Both the position numbers and the translations under genes were made by a program. From Faecalibacterium prausnitzii (GTDB lineage Bacteria; Bacillota; Clostridia; Oscillospirales; Ruminococcaceae), in assembly GCF_003287495.1 (NCBI RefSeq), contig NZ_PRLE01000001.1, positions 372,001-436,000 on the forward strand: a stretch of DNA of 64,000 nucleotides, given 5' to 3'. Under the pieces are notes generated by a model, which was not told the DNA's origin, made no database searches, and saw nothing but the letters and a program-made list of their open reading frames with translations. This document shows, one piece after another, positions 23,849 to 32,355 of this stretch (its first letter is position 1; each line of letters opens with the position of its first letter).

Positions 23849-25264
23849 TTACTCCAAGTGATATTCTTTTGCGGTTTCGTCGTACATTTTCTGGTAGTTG
23901 GCCAGCATCTGCTCGTGGTGGAAGTAGGCGTCCACTCGTCTCTGTCCAATGCGGCCCATCTCCTCCCGGCGGGCACGGCTGGCGCACATCTTTTCCATGG
24001 CGTCGGCCAGGCCCTGGCGGTACATGGGCGGCACGCAGTAGCCCGCAATGCCAAAGGTGTCCCCGGGAGCGCCCTCCAGCAGCTCCCGGCAGCAGCCCAC
24101 CTCGGTGGTCACGCAGGGGCGGCGGGCCGCCATGGATTCCAACACCGAGAGTGGCTGCCCCTCCGAGATGCTGGTGAGGATGGTGAAATCCAGTTTCTGC
24201 ATATACTGCACCACGTCCACACGGCCGGTGAAGAGCAGATTTTTGATCTGCAATTGCTCCACCAGCGCATAGCACTCGTTGGCGTAACCCTCATCGTCCA
24301 CGCCGCCCATGATGTGGAGACGGACGTTGGGTACCCGGGAGGCCAGCTCAAAGAAGGCGTAGATCATGGTCTTGACGTCCTTGATGGGGGCCAGACGCAC
24401 CACCGCGCCGATGTCCACCCAGCCGTCCTCTTCTTTCAGCGGGATATCGCAGAACCGCTGGTACTGGACGCCGTTGGGGATGACGATGCACTTGGCCCCG
24501 TCGCAGCCCATCTCGATCTGGGTGCGGCGGGCGTTGTAGAACAGGCTGCTGACCCGGAACGCCCGCCGGTAAATTTCTTCCGATAACATATAGAAGAACC
24601 GGATCCAGCGGCTCTTGAACGAGGGCACCACCCACTCGGCCCGGATGATCTCCTCCTCCCGCTCCCGGGTGTAGATGCCGTGCTCGGTGAGGAGGACGGG
24701 GGCGTGGTTCAGGCTGCCGCCCAGGCAGGCCAGCAGGCCGCCGTAGCCCGTGGAGATGGCGTGGTAGACATCCGCTTTGGGCACCCGGCCCGTGAGCAGA
24801 TAGAGCACCGGCAGCAGCATGGAGCGCATGGTGTGGAACGCGTCGGCATAGGCCACATAGGGGTACTCCTTGAGGCAGATATCGGTGAACAGCTCCATGA
24901 AATCCCTACTCTGCAAAAAGGAGAGCGGGTGGACGCCTTTTTGCTGAAACAGTCGGAACAGCACGTCCCAGTCCGGGTGGCCCAGCCGCACCAGCTCCCG
25001 CAGGGCGGCGCGCTCGGCCTCATGAAAGAGGACCGGCTGCTGCTCGCCGTGGAGGCGGAGGGCGTCGTCCAGAAAGACTTCCTCCACCTCTTTCACGTTG
25101 GGAGGCAGCTCATACACGAACTTGCCCCGGTCTTCAGCTTTGGCCCCGATGACCCAGAGGGAGAACTCCTGCCGGGGCATGGCCTGGATATAAGCGTGCA
25201 TCCAGGTGGACACGCCGCCGTGGACATAGGGGTAGGAGCCCTCCAGCACCAGACAAATGCGCAT
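23849..25264 (-). CDS. pelF: Pel exopolysaccharide glycosyltransferase PelF
   Basis: This 471-residue GT-B glycosyltransferase polymerises the amino-sugar chain from UDP sugars in the cytosol. The N-terminus RICLVLEGSYPYVHGGVSTW is the PelF signature; VIPNGVQYQRF, VVRLAPIKDVKT and the C-terminal EGQPLSVLESMAARRP with the conserved E-x7-E pair are typical of the family. The ATG at 25264 (MRICLV) is five bases after the DUF2194 gene stop, with AAAGGGG upstream. Pel polymer in other bacteria is rich in GalNAc and GlcNAc; the sugar here cannot be read from sequence. Confidence 0.94.
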   Translation of the reverse strand: MRICLVLEGSYPYVHGGVSTWMHAYIQAMPRQEFSLWVIGAKAEDRGKFVYELPPNVKEVEEVFLDDALRLHGEQQPVLFHEAERAALRELVRLGHPDWDVLFRLFQQKGVHPLSFLQSRDFMELFTDICLKEYPYVAYADAFHTMRSMLLPVLYLLTGRVPKADVYHAISTGYGGLLACLGGSLNHAPVLLTEHGIYTREREEEIIRAEWVVPSFKSRWIRFFYMLSEEIYRRAFRVSSLFYNARRTQIEMGCDGAKCIVIPNGVQYQRFCDIPLKEEDGWVDIGAVVRLAPIKDVKTMIYAFFELASRVPNVRLHIMGGVDDEGYANECYALVEQLQIKNLLFTGRVDVVQYMQKLDFTILTSISEGQPLSVLESMAARRPCVTTEVGCCRELLEGAPGDTFGIAGYCVPPMYRQGLADAMEKMCASRARREEMGRIGQRRVDAYFHHEQMLANYQKMYDETAKEYHLE

Positions 25265-25268
25265 GGTC

Positions 25269-27131
25269 TCACGCCCCTTTCTTTTCAATGTGGATGGTGT
25301 CGGCGTTGGCTTTGAGCAGGTAGAGGTTCCCCGTCAGGTTGGTGAGCTCGCCGCCCGTCACCCGGCCGGGGGTGCCTTCATTGGCCCGGAAGAACAGCCA
25401 CCCCTCGTCCACAAAATTGCCGAGGGTAAGCGTCCACTCCGTGGGGGTGCTCTCGGTGGTGACGGTGAGCTGGCTGTACCGCTGGACCGCACCGGCACAC
25501 TCGGTGCCGGTCTGCTTGCGCAGGTCGGGGGCAGCGGCGGAGAGCCATTTGAGGTAATCCTCAAAGCCACCCTTGTACACCTCCCAGCCCTCTTCCGCGC
25601 CGCGGTCCACATCCAGCAGGTCGTCCGGGTGCATGAAGTGGGTGCTGACGTAGTGCATGTTCAGCTCGTTCATGGCAGCCAGCCGCATGTAGGTATCCCC
25701 CACCATGCCGCCAGAGACGATGCGGGGCTGTTCCACCATGCCGTCGCTGGCCACACCGAACTCCTGCACATAGGGCAGGTCCGTGCCATCCTCAAAATAG
25801 GTGCTGGCAATGGTACGGATCTGCGGCACGTTGCTGCCCAGCACCTGCCGCCCGGCAACGGAGAGAATGTTGGAGGGCGGCACATAAACGCTGCCATTCG
25901 TATGGGGCAGCACGGTCTTCTGGAACGCGATCAGCTCGTCCATGGCGGCCACGATGGCGTCCTCGCCGGGCCACTGGCGGTAGCTGTAGAGGTCTTTATA
26001 ATCGGTATCGGGCAGCACCAGCGGCTGGTGGTTGTAGCCGTGGTAGCCCACTTCCCCGCCCTGCCGCAGCAGCAGGCTGCCAAAATAGCGGAACTGCTGG
26101 GTGTCCGGCTGGCGGGTGGGGGCATCCACCGTGTTATCCTCGTAGTTTTCGATCATGACGCCGGTAAAGCGGATGGAGTATTTCTGGGCCAGCTTCATCA
26201 GGTCCGGCCACCAGACTTTGGCGTAAAAATCCGCAATGCTCATGCTGTAATCCCGGCGGATATAGGTGCCATCGCCGCCCGGCACCGGGGAGGGGAAATC
26301 GTCCAGGTAGAACACCGCCCCGTTGATGACGGGGTAGGCCGTGGCGTCGCACAGCAGGCTGTAGGAGGCCGCGTACACGCCCCGCAGCACCTTATCATAG
26401 ATGCCGATGTTATCCACCACCACCCGGCCGGAGCCGCTGGAATGCTCCCACACCAGCGGGACGCCCTTGTCCCCGGTGCGGGCATACACGGTGGTATCCT
26501 CCCGGAGGCTGACGCTGAGGGCAGACTGGAACGGGTCACTGAACTCATACCGCTGCCCGCCGCCCAGCATAAAGTCTTCCGATGGGACGATGCTTTCCAC
26601 CATCTTATACTCCCATGCAGAGGACTGGACCCCCAGCTTTTGTGAAATCGCATCGAAATATGTCGTTTTGTCCGGTGTCATGGCGAAGAGCACACTTCCG
26701 CCGTTCTGCACCCAGTTCATCAGGTCGATGAGGCGCTTGCCCAGGGCGTCCAGGTTGCTCATGAGGACCACCACGGTCTGATACTGGCTGAACTCCGGCA
26801 GGCTGGTCAGGGCCGTGGTGTGCACGTCTACCGCCTGGGTACCCACTTTCATGTCCAGCAGGATCTGGTCGAACTGCTCCTTGACCTGGTCGGTACCCTC
26901 CTGCCCGGAGTCGTAGAGCAGCAGGCAGGTGACGGGTTGGCCGAACATGGCGATGGAGGCGGGCTTGACCTCCGCGCGAGGGAGATAATCAATTTTAAAT
27001 TGGGTGGAGGCGTACCGGATGCCGCTGCGCTCCGCAAACAGGATGGCCGCCATGGCCAGGAACACGGCCCAGATGAGGAGCAGTTTCCGCCAGCGGAACG
27101 CATCCAGCCAGGAATGCAATTTGTGTTTCAT
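25269..27131 (-). CDS. DUF2194 protein, PelA-like polysaccharide deacetylase
   Basis: This 620-residue membrane-anchored protein has one N-terminal helix (16-34). It carries a large extracellular part with a flavodoxin-like segment (about 60-150) and a CE4-like deacetylase core. The core holds the acidic pair YLDDFPSPV (D277, D278) and the zinc pattern HxxxH in GYHGYNHQP (H364, H368). In Gram-positive Pel operons such a DUF2194 protein takes the place of the PelA deacetylase and makes the polymer cationic. No hydrolase domain is fused. The ATG at 27131 shares one base with the pelE stop (TGATG). Confidence 0.88.
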   Translation of the reverse strand: MKHKLHSWLDAFRWRKLLLIWAVFLAMAAILFAERSGIRYASTQFKIDYLPRAEVKPASIAMFGQPVTCLLLYDSGQEGTDQVKEQFDQILLDMKVGTQAVDVHTTALTSLPEFSQYQTVVVLMSNLDALGKRLIDLMNWVQNGGSVLFAMTPDKTTYFDAISQKLGVQSSAWEYKMVESIVPSEDFMLGGGQRYEFSDPFQSALSVSLREDTTVYARTGDKGVPLVWEHSSGSGRVVVDNIGIYDKVLRGVYAASYSLLCDATAYPVINGAVFYLDDFPSPVPGGDGTYIRRDYSMSIADFYAKVWWPDLMKLAQKYSIRFTGVMIENYEDNTVDAPTRQPDTQQFRYFGSLLLRQGGEVGYHGYNHQPLVLPDTDYKDLYSYRQWPGEDAIVAAMDELIAFQKTVLPHTNGSVYVPPSNILSVAGRQVLGSNVPQIRTIASTYFEDGTDLPYVQEFGVASDGMVEQPRIVSGGMVGDTYMRLAAMNELNMHYVSTHFMHPDDLLDVDRGAEEGWEVYKGGFEDYLKWLSAAAPDLRKQTGTECAGAVQRYSQLTVTTESTPTEWTLTLGNFVDEGWLFFRANEGTPGRVTGGELTNLTGNLYLLKANADTIHIEKKGA

Positions 27132-28042
27132 CACGCGTTCTTCCCCTGCCAGAACCGCACCGTCTCGCGGCCCTTTGCGCTGAGGTAGACCTCCTTTTCC
27201 TCGATGTCATGCAGTGTTTTCTGGATGGCCGCACCATCCCGCAGGGCAGCCGCCATCCGCAGGTGGAGCAGCCAGGGCGTTTCCCGCTGGGGCCAGCGGG
27301 CCGTCAGCGCGTCCAGCGTGGCCTCGGCCCGGTCGTACTCGGCAAGGGCCAGCTGGGCTGCTGCCAGCTTGCATTCCAGCGTGTAGCTGCGGCGTCCCAG
27401 GGCATCCAGCCGCTTTTTGAGCAGCTGCTCCAGCTGGTGGCGCTGAATCTCCGCCGCCTTTCCCTGCACAAAGCCGCCGTCCAGATAGCTTTCCAGATAA
27501 TCGCAGTATTCTTCCAGCACCTTGGCGTCGCCGGGGGCGGCGGCATAGCGCTGCTCCTGCTGCTGGAGCTTCAGGTCGGCCTCTTTGGAAATTTGCGCCA
27601 GTGCAGTGGAGGCATAGTGTACCACCTCGCTGTCGTCGTCCATCCGGGCCTGCTGCAACAGGTCGTAGTAACCTGCGGGGTCGTCCGTGAGCACCGAGAG
27701 GATGAGCTTCCGCTTCTGGGCGGGGCTGTTCACCAGCAGGGCCTCTTCCAGCGGGACGACGGTATCTTTCTCCTCGTTTTCCGCCACGAGGATATTTTTG
27801 TAGATTTCTTCGTTGATGCGCAGTTTCTCCAATGTCCGGTCGAGCAGCTGCCCGTCCGTGAGCCGGTGGGAGGTGTGGAGCAGCACCACGCACAAAGGCC
27901 CCCACACCGGCACCAGCAGCGCCACCGGGAGGAAATACCCCTCCACTTCCAGCGCCCGGGAGCGGGCCAGCAGCCAGAGGGCCCCGCACAGAGCCAGATG
28001 CAGCACCAAAAACAGCAGACCAAACCAGAATCCGCTCCCCAT
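27131..28042 (-). CDS. pelE: Pel exopolysaccharide membrane protein PelE
   Basis: This 303-residue protein has two N-terminal hydrophobic helices (about 4-26 and 36-56), followed by a cytosolic helical region rich in Ala, Leu, Glu and Lys that looks like TPR repeats (AALAQISKEADLKLQQQEQ, ECKLAAAQLALAEYDRAEATLDAL). That is the PelE layout; PelE joins PelD, PelF and PelG in the inner-membrane synthase complex. The call leans on position between pelD and the DUF2194 deacetylase, because PelE is poorly conserved. AGGAGG inside the end of pelD serves as its ribosome site; the gap is four bases. Confidence 0.85.
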   Translation of the reverse strand: MGSGFWFGLLFLVLHLALCGALWLLARSRALEVEGYFLPVALLVPVWGPLCVVLLHTSHRLTDGQLLDRTLEKLRINEEIYKNILVAENEEKDTVVPLEEALLVNSPAQKRKLILSVLTDDPAGYYDLLQQARMDDDSEVVHYASTALAQISKEADLKLQQQEQRYAAAPGDAKVLEEYCDYLESYLDGGFVQGKAAEIQRHQLEQLLKKRLDALGRRSYTLECKLAAAQLALAEYDRAEATLDALTARWPQRETPWLLHLRMAAALRDGAAIQKTLHDIEEKEVYLSAKGRETVRFWQGKNA

Positions 28043-28046
28043 CTCA

Positions 28047-30158
28047 CTACACCTCCTGTTTGGCGGCGCTCACCAGCCGCAGCTGCTCGTCCAGCGGCAC
28101 GGAGATGACATGCAGACCTTTCTCTCCCATGCGCTTGGTCAGCAGGGGCAGGTTTGCTTCCTCCGCCTGATTCATCAGCAGGTAGATCGCGTTGTCCGAG
28201 CCCACGCCGGCCACATCCGTGCTGCGGATGGAGCGCTCCACCCGGGCGTTGAGGTCGGCCTGGTTCTTGAACTCGCCCGTCACCCGCAGCAGCAGGTGGT
28301 GGGCCATTTTATCTTCCTGCAAGGTGCAGGCGGATTCCAGCTTCTGCGCAAACACGGCAGGCCGCAGCAAGCAGGTACCGGGCAGATACCAGCTCTCCCG
28401 CACGGCGTTCTCGTACTCAAAGGCACGCACCAGCGCTGTTTCCACCAGCCCGCAGAGGATGCGGAAAAGGTTCTGGTAGTAGAGCGTCATCTGCTCCTCG
28501 GTGGCCGTCCGCAGACCAATGAGCACCACGAGGGTGCCGTTCTGCCGCACGCCTGCCGCGTACATGGGCAGGCCGGGCCTGAGCTCCCGGTTCACCCACA
28601 GACCCTCCTGCTCAATGCCCCGGAGGACATCCAGCCGCTGGGCCACCTCGATGGAATGGGCCGGGGCAGGCTCCAGCCCGGCGCTGGCGGCGGTCAGGCG
28701 GGCAAAGGTGTGGTTTTGTTCCAGCCGGTAGATGGTCAGGCTGTGGTTTTCCAGCACGTCCTCCATCACCTGGACGGTCTTGCGGTAAATTTCCTGCGGC
28801 TGCAGCATATCCAGCTGCTGGGTCACGGTATAAATTTTGCCAAAACTGTCCCGGCGGCCTAAGATCTGGCGGCGGAACATCTGTTTGTCTTCCAAAGTAT
28901 CCTGATACAGCCGCTGGGTGAACCGGAGCCGGTCGCGCAGGAGGTCGTTTTCCTCCCGCACAAAGCGGGCGGCCTCGGTGTTGCGCAGCTGCACATAGCC
29001 GCAGGAGGCGCCCACCACAAAGTAGACGATGAACGCCAGCCAGTTGGAGGGCTCATAGAACAGCAGCATCAGGGTTGTCCCCTGCCGCAGATACCCTGCC
29101 GCCAGCGAGACGGAGGCCAGCACGGCAGCCAGCACACCCGCGTTGAGGCCGTACACCGTGCCGATGAGCATGACGAACATCAGCCGGAAATCGATCATCT
29201 GGAACTGGGCGTCGGTGCCGGTGGCCCGTACCAGCACTTCCGAGAGAAGCCATGCGGCTAATATCTCCACGATGCGGAGCAGCCGGGTGCTCTGGCGGAG
29301 TTTGTCCATGGCGCGGTGGACGACGCTCTTTTTTTCGGTCTGGCGGGCCTGCCAGAGCTTGTAGATGGCGGGCAGGTCGTCCAGCAGACTGTACCGCTGG
29401 AACCAGCCGTACCGGCGGCGGACCGTGCGGTCGTCGGTGGGGTACGTCTGGAGGGTGTCGGCGCCGTAGCTCACTTCCAGCCCGGGCTGCAGCTTTTGCA
29501 GCACCTCGCCCACCTGCCGCTGGGTGGCGTCGAACACCTGCGGCAGCAGGAACCGCTCCGGCTCCGGCGTCCAGGTATCAAACACCCGGGCGGTCAGGTC
29601 GGCCAGTTCCTCCATGCAGAGGGCAAGCAGGGGCTGGGCCGCCTGCTCATCCATCTGCACCGTGCCGGTGGGCATCTGCTCAAACAGGCGGGCAAACTGC
29701 TCCGTGCCGCTCTCTGAGACGGCGTAGAGATAAGGCAGCCGGAACACCTTGACCTGAATTTTGCTGGTCTTGGCATAATGGAAGCAGAGCTCCTCCGCCG
29801 CGTTTGCCAGCAGCGATTTGCCGGAGGGGGGCGTCAGAGCGGCCATCGGGCCCGAAAAGTACAGCAGCTGCACTTCCCGCTCACGGCAGGCCTGCAGCAC
29901 CCAGCGCAGCCGGTCCAGCTCGCCCTCCTGCTCGCCGTGGGGCAGCAGGTACTCTGAAAAATAGACGATGCGGTCAAACTGGTAGGTCTCGTTGATCTGG
30001 GCCAGCAGCTGCTTGCCGTCCAGGGTGACGGTCTTCACCCGGGTGTCCAGCAGTGCTTCGCTCTTGGTGTGGGTGGTCAGCACATGGTCGTCAGGGAACG
30101 CCGTCTCGATCCACTCCTGGGTCAGAAACGCCGTATAGCCTGTCAATAATATCTCCAT
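28047..30158 (-). CDS. pelD: PelD-like cyclic-di-GMP receptor with N-terminal epimerase-like domain
   Basis: This 703-residue protein is the first gene of the operon. Residues 1-230 look like a degenerate NAD-dependent epimerase/SDR domain (LLTGYTAF, YFSGPMA, VKVFRLPYLYA). It lacks a clean Rossmann glycine motif and the catalytic Tyr. About 295-390 holds the membrane helices, 395-435 a charged coiled-coil-like stretch, about 440-575 a GAF domain and 600-700 a degenerate GGDEF domain. There the signature reads SDNAI (654-658), but R645-S-T-D648 keeps the RxxD inhibitory-site motif five residues before it, the spacing used to bind cyclic-di-GMP. The ATG at 30158 has AGGAG upstream. Confidence 0.88.
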   Translation of the reverse strand: MEILLTGYTAFLTQEWIETAFPDDHVLTTHTKSEALLDTRVKTVTLDGKQLLAQINETYQFDRIVYFSEYLLPHGEQEGELDRLRWVLQACREREVQLLYFSGPMAALTPPSGKSLLANAAEELCFHYAKTSKIQVKVFRLPYLYAVSESGTEQFARLFEQMPTGTVQMDEQAAQPLLALCMEELADLTARVFDTWTPEPERFLLPQVFDATQRQVGEVLQKLQPGLEVSYGADTLQTYPTDDRTVRRRYGWFQRYSLLDDLPAIYKLWQARQTEKKSVVHRAMDKLRQSTRLLRIVEILAAWLLSEVLVRATGTDAQFQMIDFRLMFVMLIGTVYGLNAGVLAAVLASVSLAAGYLRQGTTLMLLFYEPSNWLAFIVYFVVGASCGYVQLRNTEAARFVREENDLLRDRLRFTQRLYQDTLEDKQMFRRQILGRRDSFGKIYTVTQQLDMLQPQEIYRKTVQVMEDVLENHSLTIYRLEQNHTFARLTAASAGLEPAPAHSIEVAQRLDVLRGIEQEGLWVNRELRPGLPMYAAGVRQNGTLVVLIGLRTATEEQMTLYYQNLFRILCGLVETALVRAFEYENAVRESWYLPGTCLLRPAVFAQKLESACTLQEDKMAHHLLLRVTGEFKNQADLNARVERSIRSTDVAGVGSDNAIYLLMNQAEEANLPLLTKRMGEKGLHVISVPLDEQLRLVSAAKQEV

Positions 30159-30241
30159 CTTCTCTTCTCCTCGTCCGCTGTGTGGAGAGCGGGCTGTTCA
30201 AAGACAAAAGTTTGTTTCTTGCAAAAAAACTTACTGGAAGA

Positions 30242-30270
30242 ATTTTACCACTGCGGCAGTGGGATTTCAA
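30242..30270 (-). promoter_or_regulatory. Pel operon promoter with a perfect palindrome in the spacer
   Basis: The minus strand has TTGAAA (30265-30270), a 17-base spacer and TAAAAT (30242-30247). The first 15 spacer bases next to the -10 are CCACTGCNGCAGTGG (30248-30262), a perfect palindrome. It is 84 bases before the pelD start. A regulator binding there would block transcription of the whole operon. Confidence 0.65.
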
Positions 30271-30319
30271 CTGCCAAGCCCGGGCAGCCGGGCAGATTTT
30301 CCCCGTTGGCCGCCAAATG

Positions 30320-30353
30320 AAAAAATCCCCCTGAGCAAATGCTCAGAGGGATT
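30320..30353 (-). terminator. Terminator of ssrA
   Basis: A 14-bp stem with one mismatch (AATCCCTCTGAGCA with TGCTCAGGGGGATT on the minus strand) is followed by TTTTTT. It begins seven bases after the tmRNA CCA end. Confidence 0.88.
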
Positions 30354-30360
30354 TCTCATT

Positions 30361-30710
30361 TGGTGGAGGCGATGGGAGTCGAACCCATGTCCGAAAAGAG
30401 CTCAGCGCAGGTGTCTCCGGGTGCAGGCGATCTACAACATTCCCGCCGCGTCACGCCGATCGTCAGGCTAACGCTTTGGTAGCTTCATGAGTTCCTGCCG
30501 GTCCGCAAAGCTTAAGTCCGTTCAGGTGCTGTGTCTAAAGGACGCCCCGGCCCCACACGACACAAGAGTGGGCGGAACGCGCAGCACTCAGGCTGCGAGC
30601 AACTGATAATTATTGTTGTCAGTTAATTTTTTGGAGGAGTTATAGAGCAGTTCCCCCGCTGCTACCCGCTGCCCAGGCCTCCCTCCCCCCGTCGAAACCT
30701 TTACGCCCCC
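30361..30710 (-). ncRNA. ssrA: tmRNA (ssrA)
   Basis: The 350-base RNA begins GGGGGCGTAAAGGTTTCGACGG and ends with a T-loop GTTCGACTCCC, CGCCTCC and an encoded CCA. The two ends pair as a 7-bp acceptor stem with one G-U. The tag reading frame ends ...DNNNYQLLAA followed by TGA, a good protease tag with LAA-like end. The exact resume codon is not clear. It lies 67 bases downstream of smpB, its protein partner, on the same strand. Pseudoknot-like GC-rich pairs fill the middle part. Confidence 0.95.
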
Positions 30711-30734
30711 ATAAAAGCACACCTTGCGGCGTGC
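30711..30734 (-). terminator. Hairpin between smpB and ssrA
   Basis: GCACGCC and GGTGTGC pair around a GCAA tetraloop and are followed by TTTTAT, ending exactly at the tmRNA 5' end. It may end smpB transcripts or guide 5' processing of a smpB-ssrA transcript. I see no good separate ssrA promoter. Confidence 0.5.
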
Positions 30735-30777
30735 TGGTAAGCGAATGTTCCTGGCAGGAAAAGCTGCCTGAAAAAGT

Positions 30778-31260
30778 TTAGTAATACTGGCCGTTGGATT
30801 TGACCGCCCGGTCAATGGAACGCTTGGCGTCCCGCTGGGCGGCGTCGGCGCGCTTGTCGTAGAGCTTTTTGCCCTTGCACAGGCCCACTTCCATCTTCAC
30901 GCGGCCATGCTTGAAGTAAAGCGAGAGCGGTACCAGGGTGTACCCCTGCAGCTTGCACTGCTGGTGCAGCCGCCGGATCTCGTTCTTGTGCGCCAGCAGA
31001 CGCCGCACCCGCAGCGGGTCCTGATTGAAGATGTTGCCGTGGTCGTAGGGAGTGATGTGCATTCCCTTGACCAGCAGCTCGCCGTCTTCGATATCGACCC
31101 AGCTGTCTTTCAGGTTGACACCTCCGGCCCGTAAGCTCTTGACCTCAGTGCCCTTGAGCTCCACGCCGGTCTCCAGCGCTTCCATCACAAAATACTCGTG
31201 GCGCGCCTCACGGTTGGTGGCAATGGTCTTGGTTGCCGGACGTTCTTTCGTCGGTGCCAT
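30778..31260 (-). CDS. smpB: SsrA-binding protein
   Basis: This 160-residue protein is full-length SmpB, which binds tmRNA and delivers it to stalled ribosomes. Conserved blocks are IATNREARHEYFVMEALETGVELKGTEVKSLR (in part), NLKDSWVDIEDGE, HITPYDHGN and RKWLLHKxEI-type RRLLAHKNEI. The C-terminal basic tail KRSIDRAVKSNGQYY reaches the decoding centre. It precedes ssrA directly and has its own promoter upstream. The ATG follows AAGAAAGGAGGCGCACCC. Confidence 0.96.
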   Translation of the reverse strand: MAPTKERPATKTIATNREARHEYFVMEALETGVELKGTEVKSLRAGGVNLKDSWVDIEDGELLVKGMHITPYDHGNIFNQDPLRVRRLLAHKNEIRRLHQQCKLQGYTLVPLSLYFKHGRVKMEVGLCKGKKLYDKRADAAQRDAKRSIDRAVKSNGQYY

Positions 31261-31299
31261 GGGTGCGCCTCCTTTCTTCTGGTCTGGCTTCGTTTTTGT

Positions 31300-31327
31300 A
31301 GTATATCATATTCCCACGGTTTTGCAA
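31300..31327 (-). promoter_or_regulatory. Promoter of smpB
   Basis: TTGCAA (31322-31327), a 16-base spacer and TATACT (31300-31305) on the minus strand, about 40 bases before the ATG. Confidence 0.75.
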
Positions 31328-31341
31328 GGGCGGATTTTGAA

Positions 31342-31358
31342 GAAAGTGTAACACTTTC
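31342..31358. promoter_or_regulatory. Perfect 17-base palindrome between recR and smpB
   Basis: GAAAGTGTNACACTTTC lies 15 bases upstream of the smpB -35. It may be an operator or a weak terminator stem for recR; the minus side continues TTCAAAATC, so no real T-run. Confidence 0.55.
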
Positions 31359-31374
31359 CCAAATTTTCCGTGCC

Positions 31375-31974
31375 TTACAGTTCCCCGCGGCCAGAGAGGG
31401 CCCGGTACAGGGTGGTTTCATCGGTGTACTCCAGGCTGGCGCCCACCGGCAGGCCGTAGGCCAGGCGAGTGGTCTTGATGCCCATGGGCTTGATGAGCTT
31501 GGCCAGGTACATGGCGGTGGCCTCGCCCTCCACGGTGGGGTTCATGGCCATGATGACCTCTTTCACCGTGCCGTCGCCCAGGCGGGCCAGCAGCTCCTTG
31601 ACGCTGAGCTGCTCCACGCCGATGCCGTCCATGGGGCTGATGAGGCCGTGCAGGACATGATACAGGCCGTGGTATTCCCGGGTGCGCTCAAAGGCCTGCA
31701 CGTCCCGGGGGGTCTCCACCACGCAGATGACCGAGCGGTCCCGCTTGGCGCTGGCGCAGATGGGGCAGAGCTCTGCCTCGGTGTAGTTCTGGCAGACGCG
31801 GCAGCGGTGGAGCTTGGTGTGGGCGTTCTGGATGGCACCCGCCAGGGCGGCGGCGTCCGCATCCGACATGCTCAGCACCTGATAGGCCATCCGGGTGGCA
31901 CCCTTGCGGCCAATCCCCGGGAACTTGCTGAACTCTTCGATCAGCTTTTCCAGCGGGGCTGCATTGTAACCCAT
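31375..31974 (-). CDS. recR: Recombination mediator RecR
   Basis: This 199-residue protein has the RecR layout: helix-hairpin-helix (FPGIGRKGATRMAYQ), a four-cysteine zinc site (CRVCQNY...LCPIC), a Toprim domain (ICVVETPRDVQAFERT and LISPMDGIG) and the C-terminal Walker-B-like LAYGLPVGASLEYTDETTL. RecR helps load RecA at gaps with RecO. It is the last gene of the dnaX-ybaB-recR operon, 16 bases after ybaB. Confidence 0.97.
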   Translation of the reverse strand: MGYNAAPLEKLIEEFSKFPGIGRKGATRMAYQVLSMSDADAAALAGAIQNAHTKLHRCRVCQNYTEAELCPICASAKRDRSVICVVETPRDVQAFERTREYHGLYHVLHGLISPMDGIGVEQLSVKELLARLGDGTVKEVIMAMNPTVEGEATAMYLAKLIKPMGIKTTRLAYGLPVGASLEYTDETTLYRALSGRGEL

Positions 31975-31990
31975 TGCGTTCCCTCCCGGA

Positions 31991-32329
31991 TCAGAGGCCG
32001 GGGATGTTCATGCCGCCGGTCAGCTTGCCCATCTCGGCTTCCGCGGTCTCGTCCACCTGCTTGACAGTGGCGTTGATGGCAGCCGCCACCAGGTCTTCCA
32101 GCATCTCAATGTCGTCCGGATCCACGGCCTCGGGCTTGATCGTGATGGACAGCACCTCGTGCTTGCCATTCATCTTGACGGTGACCATCTCACCGGAGGC
32201 GCTGCCGGTGTACTCGGCAGCTTCCAGCTCAGCCTGCTTCGCCTTCATATCCTCCTGCATCTTCTGAGCCTGACGCATCAGGGCGTTCACATCGGGGCGG
32301 CCAAAGCCTGCGGGCATTCTTGCTTTCAT
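31991..32329 (-). CDS. YbaB/EbfC family nucleoid-associated protein
   Basis: This 112-residue protein matches YbaB/EbfC, a small dimeric DNA-binding protein. It has the N-terminal Met/Gln-rich helix (NALMRQAQKMQEDMKAKQAELEA in part), the VTVKMNGKHEVLSI strand and IKPEAVDPDDIEMLEDLV. The ATG at 32329 (MKARMP) is chosen because GGAG lies eight bases upstream; an ATG two codons earlier is too close. It sits between dnaX and recR as in most bacteria. Confidence 0.95.
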   Translation of the reverse strand: MKARMPAGFGRPDVNALMRQAQKMQEDMKAKQAELEAAEYTGSASGEMVTVKMNGKHEVLSITIKPEAVDPDDIEMLEDLVAAAINATVKQVDETAEAEMGKLTGGMNIPGL

Positions 32330-32355
32330 GATCATTTCTCCTTTAAAATGTTATT

